Source of the DNA: JACVRW01 sp963813495
GTDB lineage: Bacteria > Actinomycetota > Thermoleophilia > Solirubrobacterales > Thermoleophilaceae
Assembly (NCBI GenBank): GCA_963813495.1
Contig: CAWEZC010000009.1
Span: 68,399-132,398 of the forward strand
Direction: 5' to 3'
DNA length: 64,000 nucleotides
Shown here: positions 18,543 to 27,269 of the stretch, in pieces
How the letters are laid out: the number at the start of each line of letters is the position of its first letter
How positions within the stretch are numbered: the stretch's first letter is position 1
Notes under the pieces: model-generated
Database searches by the model: none
The model's input: only the letters and a program-made list of their open reading frames with translations
Told to the model about the DNA's origin: nothing
Position numbers and translations under genes: made by a program

Positions 18543-19618
18543 TAGAGCTCCTCAATAACGGCGTCGGCGAACTCACTCGTACCCACGGCAGAGGGATCGT
18601 CACGCGTGGGCTTGAGGTCGTAGGTCACCTTCTCGCCCTTGCGGATCACCTCCGCGATTCCGCGCTCCATGCGATCGGCCGCCTCGGTCTCGTTGAGATG
18701 GCGCAGCATCAGCACGCCCGAGAGGAGTAGGGCGGTGGGGTTGACCCGGTTCTGGCCCTTGTACTTGGGAGCGGATCCGTGGGTGGCCTCGAAGATCGCC
18801 CCCTCCGTTCCGATGTTGGCTCCCGGGGCCAGGCCCAGCCCGCCGATCATGCCGGCAGCGAGGTCGGACACGATGTCGCCGTAGAGGTTGGGCAGCACGA
18901 CCACGTCGTACTCCTCCGGGCGTGACACGAGCTGGTTGCAGAGGTTGTCGATGATGCGGTCCTCGAACTCGACGCCGGGATGGCGCTCGGCCACCTGACG
19001 GGCCACCTCGAGGAAGAGGCCGTCGGAGAACTTCATGATGTTGGCCTTGTGGGCTGCGGTCACCTTGCCGCGCCCGTTCTCCTCGGCGTAGCGGAAGGCC
19101 GACTCCACGATCCGGTCGGAGCCGAACACCGAGATCGGCTTGATCGAGATGCCGGAGTCGTCGCGGGTGGGCGAGTCGAGCTCGTCGGCCAGGAAGCGCC
19201 GGAGCTTCTCCACCTCCTCCGAGCCCCTCTCGAACTCGATGCCCGCGTACAGGTCCTCGGTGTTCTCGCGCACGATCACGATGTCGGTTTCGGGGAAGCG
19301 CGTGCGCACGCCCTCGTAGGCCTTGCAGGGCCGGATGCAGGAGTAGAGGTCGAACTCCTTGCGCAGGGCGACGTTGATGGAGCGAAAGCCCGAGCCCACC
19401 GGAGTCGTGGTCGGCCCCTTGATGGCCACCCCACGCTCTCGGATCGAGTCGAGCGTGCGCCGAGGCAGCGGATCGCCCTCCGACTCGTAGACATCCACGC
19501 CGGCGTCCTGGAGATCCCAGTCGAATTCGACGCCGGTGGCCTCGAGCACGCGGCGGGTGGCCTCCGCGATCTCGGGCCCGGTCCCGTCGCCTGGGATGAG
19601 GGTGACTCTGTGAGCCAA
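18542..19618 (-). CDS. icd: Isocitrate dehydrogenase, NAD-type
   Basis: Beta-decarboxylating dehydrogenase: VTLIPGDGTGPEIAEATRRV at the start, IVRENTEDLYAGIE with the phosphate-contacting Arg/Asn and the isocitrate-specific region, KANIMKFSDGLF, and NLYGDIVSDLAAGMIGGLG with the metal Asp pair. The TEDLYAGIE segment favours isocitrate over isopropylmalate. Length 358 aa fits the short NAD-type form rather than the 400+ aa NADP enzymes. It is first in the icd-mdh operon. Homoisocitrate or tartrate dehydrogenase activity cannot be excluded. Confidence 0.87.
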   Translation of the reverse strand: MAHRVTLIPGDGTGPEIAEATRRVLEATGVEFDWDLQDAGVDVYESEGDPLPRRTLDSIRERGVAIKGPTTTPVGSGFRSINVALRKEFDLYSCIRPCKAYEGVRTRFPETDIVIVRENTEDLYAGIEFERGSEEVEKLRRFLADELDSPTRDDSGISIKPISVFGSDRIVESAFRYAEENGRGKVTAAHKANIMKFSDGLFLEVARQVAERHPGVEFEDRIIDNLCNQLVSRPEEYDVVVLPNLYGDIVSDLAAGMIGGLGLAPGANIGTEGAIFEATHGSAPKYKGQNRVNPTALLLSGVLMLRHLNETEAADRMERGIAEVIRKGEKVTYDLKPTRDDPSAVGTSEFADAVIEEL

Positions 19619-19714
19619 GGATTGGTCCTTTCCAACTCTGGTTCTGTTCAGGAAAGCGGTGATTATGGCGGCGAGCCGCTAGCCGCTCGTTTCGCCTGCC
19701 ACCATCTCAGGCAC

Positions 19715-20875
19715 ATGTTCGGTGGCAGCACGATCCAGCTCGGTCGCTTCTTCGGAATTCGCTTCGGCGTGGACGTCAGCTGGTTCATCATCCTGTTCCT
19801 GATCATCTTCTCGCTGTCGAGCTACTACGAGGACGTAGCTCCGGGCTCGAACGCGTTCGTGCTGGCCACCGTCAGCGCACTGCTCTTCTTCCTCTCGATC
19901 CTCCTGCACGAGCTCGGCCACGCGGTGGTGGCCATCCGCAACGGGATCCCGATCGAGGGGATCGACCTGTGGATGTTCGGCGGGGTCGCCAAGCTCGCTC
20001 GTGACACCGACTCGCCGGGCGTCGAGTTCCGCGTAGCGGTGGCGGGTCCGCTCGTGACCCTGGCCATCGCCGGCCTCTGCTTCGGAGCCGGCGCCGCCAT
20101 CTCCAGCCCGAGCGAAGTGGCCGAGAGCACCCGTTTCACCGACGACGTCGTGGGCGCCAGCACCGCGGTGCTCGGCTATCTGGCCTCGATCAACATCATC
20201 CTGCTGGCGTTCAACCTGATTCCCGGCTTCCCGCTCGACGGCGGGCGCATCGCCCGGGCCATCGCATGGAAGATCACCGGCGATCGCAACAAGGCCACGC
20301 GCTTCGCGGGCATGCTGGGCCGCGGCTTCGGCTACCTGATGATCGCGGGAGGCGTCCTGGCCCTGATCACGGGGTTCGGCTTCGTCACCGGTATCTGGTT
20401 CGTCTTCATCGGCTTCTTCCTGGCGCAGGCGGCCGGCTCCGCCGTCGCCCAGGCGCGCTTCTCCGATCGCATCGGGGACATCCGCGTCTCCGACGTGATG
20501 GACGCCGAGCCCGTGGCCATTCCGGAGGCCTACACGCTCGCCGAAGCCGAGCAGGAGTTCTTCCTGCGCTACGGCTGGCCCTGGTTCCCGGTGGTGGACT
20601 CCAGGGGGCGACTGGTGGGCGTGGTGGCCCGTGAAGCCGTGACCAGCGTTCCCGAGAGCGAGCGCCACGCCCGCCCCGTGACCTCCGTCATGGCTCGCGA
20701 CGACGCCGGCAGCGGCCTGCGCGCCCGCCTCGAGGATCCGCTCGAGAATCTGCTCGGCAACGACGGACTGTCGCGCCTGGGGGCGGTGATGGCGGTCGAC
20801 GATTCCGGCGTGCTGCGAGGCATCGTCACCGTCGATGCGGTGCGCCGGGCGCTGCGCGGCGTCGTGCCTGCCTAG
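19715..20875 (+). CDS. Site-2-protease-like M50 metalloprotease with CBS pair
   Basis: Integral membrane zinc protease. HELGH at residues 65-69 lies in the second hydrophobic segment and the third zinc ligand is in NLIPGFPLDGG (Asp175). Six or so membrane helices fill residues 20-250. The C-terminal 130 residues are a CBS pair (VSDVMDAEPVAIPEAYTLAE and VTSVMA) that could sense adenine nucleotides. This is the SpoIVFB-type group that cleaves membrane-bound regulators. ATG at 19715 begins at the first conserved residues. It is divergent from icd. 386 aa. Confidence 0.9.
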   Translation: MFGGSTIQLGRFFGIRFGVDVSWFIILFLIIFSLSSYYEDVAPGSNAFVLATVSALLFFLSILLHELGHAVVAIRNGIPIEGIDLWMFGGVAKLARDTDSPGVEFRVAVAGPLVTLAIAGLCFGAGAAISSPSEVAESTRFTDDVVGASTAVLGYLASINIILLAFNLIPGFPLDGGRIARAIAWKITGDRNKATRFAGMLGRGFGYLMIAGGVLALITGFGFVTGIWFVFIGFFLAQAAGSAVAQARFSDRIGDIRVSDVMDAEPVAIPEAYTLAEAEQEFFLRYGWPWFPVVDSRGRLVGVVAREAVTSVPESERHARPVTSVMARDDAGSGLRARLEDPLENLLGNDGLSRLGAVMAVDDSGVLRGIVTVDAVRRALRGVVPA

Positions 20876-21180
20876 GAAGGGCCCCGGATGAAGTTGCGCG
20901 CCAACGCGAGGACCTGTGCGACGAGCCGAGCGTTGATTGCTGGGCGGGTGTTGGAGCACGGCAGGTCGCTCGCGCGGCGGCGGCCGAGGCCCGGCAGTGG
21001 GCGCGTCGCGCCGCGGTGGACCCGCCGCCAGCGCCCGGTCCCTAGCCGCCCTGCGATAGCCCCCCGCCCTATCCCCAAGGCCGTGAGCTGCCGTCGCGCC
21101 ACCACGCCGGGTTGCCAACAGGCGAGCTTGCCCGCCGTTTGGCTCCGAGCCGCTGGCCCGCCACGGGGAACAACGCGTAC
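20872..21180 (-). pseudogene. Remnant of a DUF559/AbiEi-like protein
   Basis: In the 330-bp gap before sdhA the minus strand reads CWQPGVVARRQLTALGIGRG then AIAGRLGTGRWRRVHRGAT. This matches the N-terminal winged-helix opening of the DUF559 proteins (AbiEi-antitoxin-like start) common in Thermoleophilia, where the sequence continues into a nuclease-like domain. Here it continues in unrelated Arg-rich sequence and stops after about 50 residues. The C-terminal nuclease-like part is absent. I read it as a decayed copy. The upstream part of the frame overlaps the sdhA start on the other strand. Confidence 0.5.
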
Positions 21181-21204
21181 TTTCCATAGAATCGCCCTCG
21201 CCCC

Positions 21205-22887
21205 ATGCCCCAGCACGACGTCCTCGTCATAGGAGCCGGCCTCGCCGGCCAGCGCGCCGCCCTAGCAGCGGCGGAGAAGGGCGCATCGGTGGGCATCATC
21301 TCCAAGGTCCATCCGGTGCGTTCGCACTCGAACGCCGCGCAGGGCGGCATCAACGCGGCGCTCGATCCGCAGGACTCCTGGGAGTCCCACGCCTTCGACA
21401 CGGTCAAGGGCTCCGACTACCTGGGCGACCAGGATGCAATCGAGATCATGTGCCGCGAGGCGCCCGAGGAGCTGCTCACGCTGGAGCACCTTGGGGTGAC
21501 CTTCCACCGCAACGAGGAGGGGCGCCTGGGCAAGCGGGCCTTCGGCGGAGCAAGCGCGGCGCGCACCTACTACGTCGCCGACATCACCGGGCAGGCGATC
21601 CTGCACGTCCTCTACGAGCAGCTCATGAAGTTCGAGGAGGTGTACCGCTACGAGGAGTGGTTCACCACCGCGCTGGTCCAGGACGACGACGGCCGGATCG
21701 CCGGGGCGATCACGCGCAACATCCGCGACGGCTCGATGGAGCTGTTCGCCGCCAAGGCGGTGATCCTGGCCACCGGTGGCAACGGCCAGATCTACGACCC
21801 CACCACGAACGCGCTCATCTGCACCGGCGACGGCATCGCCATGGCGTACCGCATCGGCGCTCCGCTGATGGACATGGAGATGATCCAGTACCACCCCACC
21901 ACGCTGGCGGGCCTGGGACTCCTGATCACCGAGGGCGCCCGCGGCGAGGGAGCCCATCTATACAACGCCGAGGGCGAGCGCTTCATGGAGAAGTACGCCC
22001 CCAACAAGATGGAGCTGGCCTCGCGCGACGTCGTCTCGCGCGCCGAGCAGACCGAGATCAACGAGGGGCGCGGCTTCCACGACGGCACGGTCGCCCTCGA
22101 CATCACAATGGTGCCGCGCAAGCGCATCCACGAGGCCCTGCGCGAGATCGTCAACGTGGGCCGCGACTTCGCCGGGGTCGACATCACGCGCGAGCCGATC
22201 CACATCAAGCCCGGCAACCACTACGTGATGGGCGGCGTGAAGACGGACATCTACGGCCGCACGCCGATCCCCGGGCTCTACGCCGCCGGCGAGTGTGCCT
22301 GCGTCTCCGTGCACGGAGGCAACCGCCTGGGGGCCAACTCGCTGCTCGACACGCTGGTGTTCGGCCGCCGCTCGGGCGCCCACGCCGCCGACGCCGTGCA
22401 CGGAACCTCCATGCCCTCCGCCTCGCGCGCCGCTCTGGACGACGAGAGCCGCATGATCGACGGGCTGATCCAGCTCGCCGACACCGGGCGGCGGGTGTCC
22501 GAGATCAAGGCCGAGCTCGGTCAGGTGATGGACAAGTACGTGGCCGTGTTCCGCGACGAGGCCGGCCTGGCCACCGCGCTCGAGAGCGTCCAGCGCCTCA
22601 AGCAAGAGGCTCAGAAGGTGGCCATCGATGACAAGGGCACGATCTTCAATCAGGACGTGCTCGGCGCCCTCGAGCTGCAGTTCATGCTCGACAACGCGGA
22701 GGCCATCGTCGTGTCCGCGATCGAGCGCAAGGAGAGCCGCGGGGCCCAGTACCGCACGGACTTCCCCGACCGCAACGACGACGAGTGGCTCAAGCACATC
22801 AACGTGGCGGCCAACGGGGCCGGGCCCGAGGTCTCCTACTCCGAGGTCACTATGACCCAGTGGGAGCCCCAGGAAAGGACGTATTGA
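21205..22887 (+). CDS. sdhA: Succinate dehydrogenase flavoprotein subunit
   Basis: Oxidises succinate to fumarate with covalent FAD. FAD-binding VIGAGLAGQRAALAAAEKGA starts the chain, SNAAQGGINAAL carries the flavin-linking His region (VRSHSNAAQGG), and QYHPTTLAGLGLLITEGARGEG plus GGVKTDIYGRT and HGGNRLGANSLLDTLVFG give the substrate and capping motifs. 560 aa. It is first of three coupled genes (sdhA, sdhB, sdhE); no sdhC or sdhD follows, which points to a type E complex at the membrane surface. Confidence 0.95.
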   Translation: MPQHDVLVIGAGLAGQRAALAAAEKGASVGIISKVHPVRSHSNAAQGGINAALDPQDSWESHAFDTVKGSDYLGDQDAIEIMCREAPEELLTLEHLGVTFHRNEEGRLGKRAFGGASAARTYYVADITGQAILHVLYEQLMKFEEVYRYEEWFTTALVQDDDGRIAGAITRNIRDGSMELFAAKAVILATGGNGQIYDPTTNALICTGDGIAMAYRIGAPLMDMEMIQYHPTTLAGLGLLITEGARGEGAHLYNAEGERFMEKYAPNKMELASRDVVSRAEQTEINEGRGFHDGTVALDITMVPRKRIHEALREIVNVGRDFAGVDITREPIHIKPGNHYVMGGVKTDIYGRTPIPGLYAAGECACVSVHGGNRLGANSLLDTLVFGRRSGAHAADAVHGTSMPSASRAALDDESRMIDGLIQLADTGRRVSEIKAELGQVMDKYVAVFRDEAGLATALESVQRLKQEAQKVAIDDKGTIFNQDVLGALELQFMLDNAEAIVVSAIERKESRGAQYRTDFPDRNDDEWLKHINVAANGAGPEVSYSEVTMTQWEPQERTY

Positions 22888-22888
22888 G

Positions 22889-23989
22889 GTGGCCGACTAC
22901 ACGCTCAAGATCCGCCGCTTCAACCCCGAGTCGGGCGAGCCGGCCTACTGGAAGGACTACGGCGCCGAGCTGCCACCCGAGCGCTCGGTGCTCGACGCGA
23001 TCCTCCAGATCAAGGACCGTGAGGACGCCTCGATCGGCATCCGCTGCTCCTGCCGCGCCGCCATCTGCGGGTCGTGCGGGGTGAAGATCAACGGTCGCTC
23101 CGCGCTGGCCTGCAACACCCGGATCGGAGATGCCGCCGAGAAGTCGCGCGACGGTGCGATCGTGGTCGAGCCGATGGGCAACATGCCGGTGCTCAAGGAC
23201 CTGATCACCGACATGGAGGCGGTCCACTGGAAGAAGGTCCGCCGGGTGATCCCGTGGCTGCTTCCTGCCGAGGCGCCGCCGGAGGACCAGGAGTACATCG
23301 TCCCCGCGGAGGCGATGCTCGACGTGACTCAGGCGATGGCCTGCATCCACTGCGGCGTCTGCGTCTCCTCCTGCCTGTCCATGGAGGTCGATCCCGAGTT
23401 CATCGGCCCCGCTGCGCTGGCGAAGGCCTACCGCTTCGTGGGCGACCCGCGCGACGGCGAGCACGAGGCCCGTCTAAAGGATCTGGCCGAGGACCCGCAC
23501 GGGATCTACGACTGCACCCACTGCTTCGCCTGTGTCGAGGTCTGCCCCAAGGACGTGGCGCCGATGGATCAGATCATGCGCCTTCGCCGCAAGGCGACCA
23601 ACGACTACGAGATCAAGGACTCCAACAACGGCTACGGCCACGAGAAGGCCTTCGTCAACATCATCGAGAAGTGGGGCACCCTGCACGAGGCGCAGCTGCT
23701 CCCGCGCTCGTTCGGCGACGGTTCGCTCGTCAAGGGCCAGCTCAGCCCCAGCGGGGCCAAGCAGCTGACCCAGAACCTGCCCACCGTCATCGACGGACTG
23801 AGGTCGGGCAAGGTCAGCCCTGTCAAGGCCTTGATTCATCACAAGCTGCCCGACCAGACACAGGTGCGGCGGGTCATCAAGGAGATCGAATCGCGCGACG
23901 AGCGCATCGAGCTCAACCTCTACATCGTCGGCGAGATGGCCGGCGACGACGAGATGGGCGCGTTCGCCGAGGAAGCGGGAGAGACATGA
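22889..23989 (+). CDS. sdhB: Succinate dehydrogenase iron-sulfur subunit, extended
   Basis: Carries electrons from FAD to quinone. A plant-type ferredoxin domain holds the 2Fe-2S ligands (CSCRAAICGSCGVKI and ALAC) and a C-terminal bacterial ferredoxin domain holds CIHCGVCVSSC and CTHCFACVEVCPKD. The core ends near residue 245, but the protein runs to 366: about 110 extra residues (KDSNNGYGHEKAFVNIIEKW onward, then LPRSFGDGSLVKGQLSPSG) follow. This tail resembles the HdrC-like extension used with CCG-domain partners. GTG start one base after the sdhA stop; its stop overlaps sdhE (ATGA). Confidence 0.92.
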   Translation: MADYTLKIRRFNPESGEPAYWKDYGAELPPERSVLDAILQIKDREDASIGIRCSCRAAICGSCGVKINGRSALACNTRIGDAAEKSRDGAIVVEPMGNMPVLKDLITDMEAVHWKKVRRVIPWLLPAEAPPEDQEYIVPAEAMLDVTQAMACIHCGVCVSSCLSMEVDPEFIGPAALAKAYRFVGDPRDGEHEARLKDLAEDPHGIYDCTHCFACVEVCPKDVAPMDQIMRLRRKATNDYEIKDSNNGYGHEKAFVNIIEKWGTLHEAQLLPRSFGDGSLVKGQLSPSGAKQLTQNLPTVIDGLRSGKVSPVKALIHHKLPDQTQVRRVIKEIESRDERIELNLYIVGEMAGDDEMGAFAEEAGET

Positions 23990-24888
23990 AGCTGGCCTAC
24001 TGGCCCGGATGCGTATCCCGGGGCTTCACGCCTGAGCTGCACGGGTCCATGGCCAAGGTCGCCCCGCTGCTCGACCTCGAGCTGGTGGAGCTGGACCGGG
24101 CGAATTGCTGCGGCGCCGGTGTGATCGCCGAGCACAACCAGGAGCTGGTCGACACCCTCAACGCGCGCACCTTCGCGATGGCGCAGGGCGTCGAGGGGGC
24201 GGCGGGCATGATGAACATCTGCTCGACCTGCCAGGGAGCGCAGTCGGAGTGCCAGCAGCGCCTCGACGCGAGCGGCGCCTACCGCGACGAGGTCAACCGC
24301 CATCTTCAGCCGGAGAGCCTCTCCTACGAGCCCGGCGGCGGCTGGTGGAACAAGAACTTCCTCTGGATCCTCGTGGAGGAGATCGGCCTCGACGCGTTGC
24401 GCGGAAAGGTTCAGCGCCCGCTCGAAGGACTGCGCCTGGCGCCCTTCTACGGCTGCTACATCGTGCGCCCGTCGGGGCGGCTCGGCTTCGACGACAACCC
24501 GGACCGCGACCAGTACCTGGGCTGGGTGATCGAGGCCCTCGGCGGCGAAGCCGTGGAGTACGCGGGAGCACGCAAGTGCTGCGGCTTCCCGGTCATCACG
24601 ATGAACCGCACCACCTCGTTACGGCAGGCCGGGCGCCACTTGGCCGACGCGATCGACGCCGGGGCCGACGCGCTCGTGACCCCGTGCCCGCTCTGCCACC
24701 TGAACCTGGACCTCCAGCAGCCCGCTGCGGCCAACTTCGTGGAGCGCGATCTGGGCGTTCCCGTGCTCCATCTGCCACAGGCCGTGGGCCTGGCGCTGGG
24801 GCTCGAGCCCAAGGAGTTGGGTATGGGAAAGCACGTGGTCTCGACCAAGGAAGTGCAGCGCAAGGTCGCGCAGCTCGCCGCCGCGTAG
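23986..24888 (+). CDS. sdhE: CCG-domain subunit of type E succinate dehydrogenase (HdrB-like)
   Basis: Two cysteine-rich CCG domains typical of heterodisulfide reductase subunit B: WPGCVSRGF, ANCCGAG, ICSTCQGA in the first half and YGCYIVRP, KCCGFP, TPCPLCHLNLD in the second. In non-classical (type E) succinate:quinone reductases this subunit replaces the haem-containing SdhC/SdhD and sits on the membrane by amphipathic helices, carrying a special 4Fe-4S centre. It is coupled to sdhB by an ATGA overlap. The name sdhE here means the CCG subunit, not the flavinylation factor. 300 aa. Confidence 0.85.
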   Translation: MKLAYWPGCVSRGFTPELHGSMAKVAPLLDLELVELDRANCCGAGVIAEHNQELVDTLNARTFAMAQGVEGAAGMMNICSTCQGAQSECQQRLDASGAYRDEVNRHLQPESLSYEPGGGWWNKNFLWILVEEIGLDALRGKVQRPLEGLRLAPFYGCYIVRPSGRLGFDDNPDRDQYLGWVIEALGGEAVEYAGARKCCGFPVITMNRTTSLRQAGRHLADAIDAGADALVTPCPLCHLNLDLQQPAAANFVERDLGVPVLHLPQAVGLALGLEPKELGMGKHVVSTKEVQRKVAQLAAA

Positions 24889-24903
24889 ACGCCGCCGCGC
24901 GGC

Positions 24904-25932
24904 TCAGGCGGCCGACGCGGAGCGCAACAGCCCGCGCACGTTGAGCAGCTCCGCAACCTGAACGGCGTTGGTGGCCGCGCCCTTGCGCAGGTTGTTGCCC
25001 ACGATCCAGAGGTTGAGGCAGCGGTCGTGCGAGGGGTCGCGACGGATGCGCCCGACCAGCACCTCGTCGCGCCCGGCGGCGTCGAGAGCCGTGGGATAGA
25101 GGCCGTTGCCGGGATCGTCGATCACGAGCAACCCGGGCGCCGACGAGAGCAGCTCGCGGCACTGCTCCACCGACAGCACAGCGCGCGTCTGCACGTTGGC
25201 GGACACCGAATGGCCGGTGAAGACCGGCACGCGGGCGCAGGTGGCCGACACGCCGACGTCGTCGCGCCCGAGGATCTTGCGCGTCTCGCGCATGCACTTG
25301 CGCTCCTCGGTCGTGTAGTCGTCGCCGTCCTTGAAGGTCTCCACCTGGGGCAGCACGTTGAACGCGATCTGGTGCGGGTAGACCGCCGGGGCGGGCAGCT
25401 CGCGCTCCTCGATCACGGCCTCGGCCTGGCGCTGGAGCTCGTCGATCGCCTTCTGGCCAGTGCCCGACACGGCCTGGTAGCTCGACATGATCACGCGCTC
25501 GATACCCGCCTCCTGAAGGATCGGGCCGAGTGCGACCACGGTCTGCATGGTCGTGCAGTTGGGGTTGGCCACGATGCCCTTGTGGACGGCCAGCGCGTCG
25601 GGGTTGACCTCCGACACCACCAGCGGCACATCCTCCTCCATGCGCCACTGGGAGGAGTTGTCCACCACCACGGCGCCCGCCTCAGCGAACCGCGGCGCCC
25701 ACTCGGCGCTCACAGCCGAGCCGGCGGAGAAGAGGGCGATGTCGAAATCCTGGATCGAGTCGTCGCCCAGCGCCACGACGGTGAGCTCGCTGTCGCCCCA
25801 GGCGAGCGTGCGCCCGGCGGAGCGCTCGGAGGCGAAGGGCACGACCTCGTCGGCCGGAAACGAGCGCTCGCGCAGCACGTCGAGCATCACCGAGCCTACG
25901 GCGCCGGTGGCGCCCACCACGGCAACGCGCAT
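24904..25932 (-). CDS. asd: Aspartate-semialdehyde dehydrogenase
   Basis: Reduces aspartyl phosphate to aspartate semialdehyde for lysine, diaminopimelate, threonine and methionine synthesis. NADP motif VAVVGATGAVGSVML, active-site Cys126 in NPNCTTMQ, substrate Arg in YPHQIAFNVLPQ region, catalytic His241 in VFTGHSVSANVQ and the closing NLWIVGNNLRKGAA are all present. 342 aa. It follows lysC after a 2-bp gap, giving a lysC-asd operon. Confidence 0.95.
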   Translation of the reverse strand: MRVAVVGATGAVGSVMLDVLRERSFPADEVVPFASERSAGRTLAWGDSELTVVALGDDSIQDFDIALFSAGSAVSAEWAPRFAEAGAVVVDNSSQWRMEEDVPLVVSEVNPDALAVHKGIVANPNCTTMQTVVALGPILQEAGIERVIMSSYQAVSGTGQKAIDELQRQAEAVIEERELPAPAVYPHQIAFNVLPQVETFKDGDDYTTEERKCMRETRKILGRDDVGVSATCARVPVFTGHSVSANVQTRAVLSVEQCRELLSSAPGLLVIDDPGNGLYPTALDAAGRDEVLVGRIRRDPSHDRCLNLWIVGNNLRKGAATNAVQVAELLNVRGLLRSASAA

Positions 25933-25934
25933 CT

Positions 25935-27233
25935 CTAGGCCACCTTCGGGCGATGCACGCCCGTGACGTCCTCGGGCAGCACGGCGTCGGCGCCCAGCCC
26001 GAACGCGCTGTGCAGGCGCTGGACGGCGGTCTCGACATGCTCCTCGCGCACCACGCAGGAGATCTTGATCGGCGAGGTGGAGATCATCTCGATGTTGACG
26101 CCGGCGTGGCCGAGCACGGTGAAGGTCTTGGCCGCCACACCCGGGTGGCTCTTCATCCCTGCGCCCACAACGGAGACCTTGCCCATGCGGGCGTCGGTGG
26201 CGATCGCGCCGAAGCCGAGCGCGTCCCGGATGGCCTCGAGGGTCTCGCGAGCGCTGTCGAGGTCGTCGCGCGGGACGGTGAAGGACATGTCGGCCTTGTG
26301 CCCCTCGGACTGAGGCTCGTTCTGGATGATCATGTCCACGTTGATGTTCGCCTCGGCCAGCGCGGTGAGCACGCGACCGGCGATGCCCGGGACGTCGGGC
26401 AGGCCGGTGAGTGTGACGCGCGCCTCGGCGGTGGAGTGGGTCACGGCTGTCACGAGCGGGCGTTCCATAGTCAGTTCCTCGTCCTGGATCACGGTACCGG
26501 GTCCATCCTCGAAGCTCGATCGGCAGTGAATCGTGACGCCGTGGTTGCGGGCGTACTCCACCGAGCGCAGCTGCAGCACCCCTGCGCCGCTGGCCGACAT
26601 CTCGAGCATCTCCTCGAAGGTCACCACCGGCAGCTTGCGCGCCCCGGGGACCACGCGCGGGTCGGCGCTGAACACGCCGGCCACGTCGGTGTAGATCTCA
26701 CACACGTGCGCGCCCAGCGCGGCGGCCAGGGCCACCGCCGTGGTGTCCGATCCGCCGCGGCCCAGGGTGGTCACGTCGAGCGAGTCCTGCGAGACCCCCT
26801 GGAAGCCGGCCACGAGCACGATCTTGCCCCCGTCGAGCGACTCGCGGATGCGCTGGGCCTTGACCGCGAGGATGCGCGCCTTGGTGTGCCCGGAGTCGGT
26901 GACGATGCCGGCCTGGGAACCCGTGAGCGAGATCGCCTCGTGCCCCAGGTCGTTGATGACCATGGCCGCCAGCGCGCAGGAGACACGCTCGCCGGTGGAG
27001 AGGAGCATGTCCATCTCGCGCGGGTGCGGACGAGCCGACACCTCGTGGGCGAGCGAGACGAGCTCGTCGGTGTGCTTGCCGCGGGCGGAGAGCACCGCGA
27101 CCACGCTGTTGCCCTCCTCGGCGCTCGCGACGATGCGCTGCGCCGCGCGCTTGATGCGCTCGGCGTCCGCCACCGAGGTGCCGCCGAACTTCATCACCAC
27201 GGTGTCCGCCGCCGGAGAAGACATCCGCGCCAA
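25935..27233 (-). CDS. lysC: Aspartate kinase
   Basis: Phosphorylates aspartate at the head of the aspartate-family pathway. VVMKFGGTSVADAERI at the N-terminus, LLSTGERVSCAL, LGRGGSDTTAVALAAALGA and IYTDVAGVFSADPR are the kinase motifs. Two C-terminal ACT domains (ARVTLTGLPDVPGIAGRVL and KVSVVGAGMKSHPGVAAKTF) would bind the feedback inhibitors lysine and/or threonine. 432 aa. ATG at 27224 is an alternative start. First gene of the lysC-asd operon; no riboswitch is evident in the 36 bp that separate it from the divergent GH3 gene. Confidence 0.95.
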   Translation of the reverse strand: MARMSSPAADTVVMKFGGTSVADAERIKRAAQRIVASAEEGNSVVAVLSARGKHTDELVSLAHEVSARPHPREMDMLLSTGERVSCALAAMVINDLGHEAISLTGSQAGIVTDSGHTKARILAVKAQRIRESLDGGKIVLVAGFQGVSQDSLDVTTLGRGGSDTTAVALAAALGAHVCEIYTDVAGVFSADPRVVPGARKLPVVTFEEMLEMSASGAGVLQLRSVEYARNHGVTIHCRSSFEDGPGTVIQDEELTMERPLVTAVTHSTAEARVTLTGLPDVPGIAGRVLTALAEANINVDMIIQNEPQSEGHKADMSFTVPRDDLDSARETLEAIRDALGFGAIATDARMGKVSVVGAGMKSHPGVAAKTFTVLGHAGVNIEMISTSPIKISCVVREEHVETAVQRLHSAFGLGADAVLPEDVTGVHRPKVA

Positions 27234-27269
27234 AGATAGCCGCGCCGGGTCGTGTACTAGGTTGCGCCG

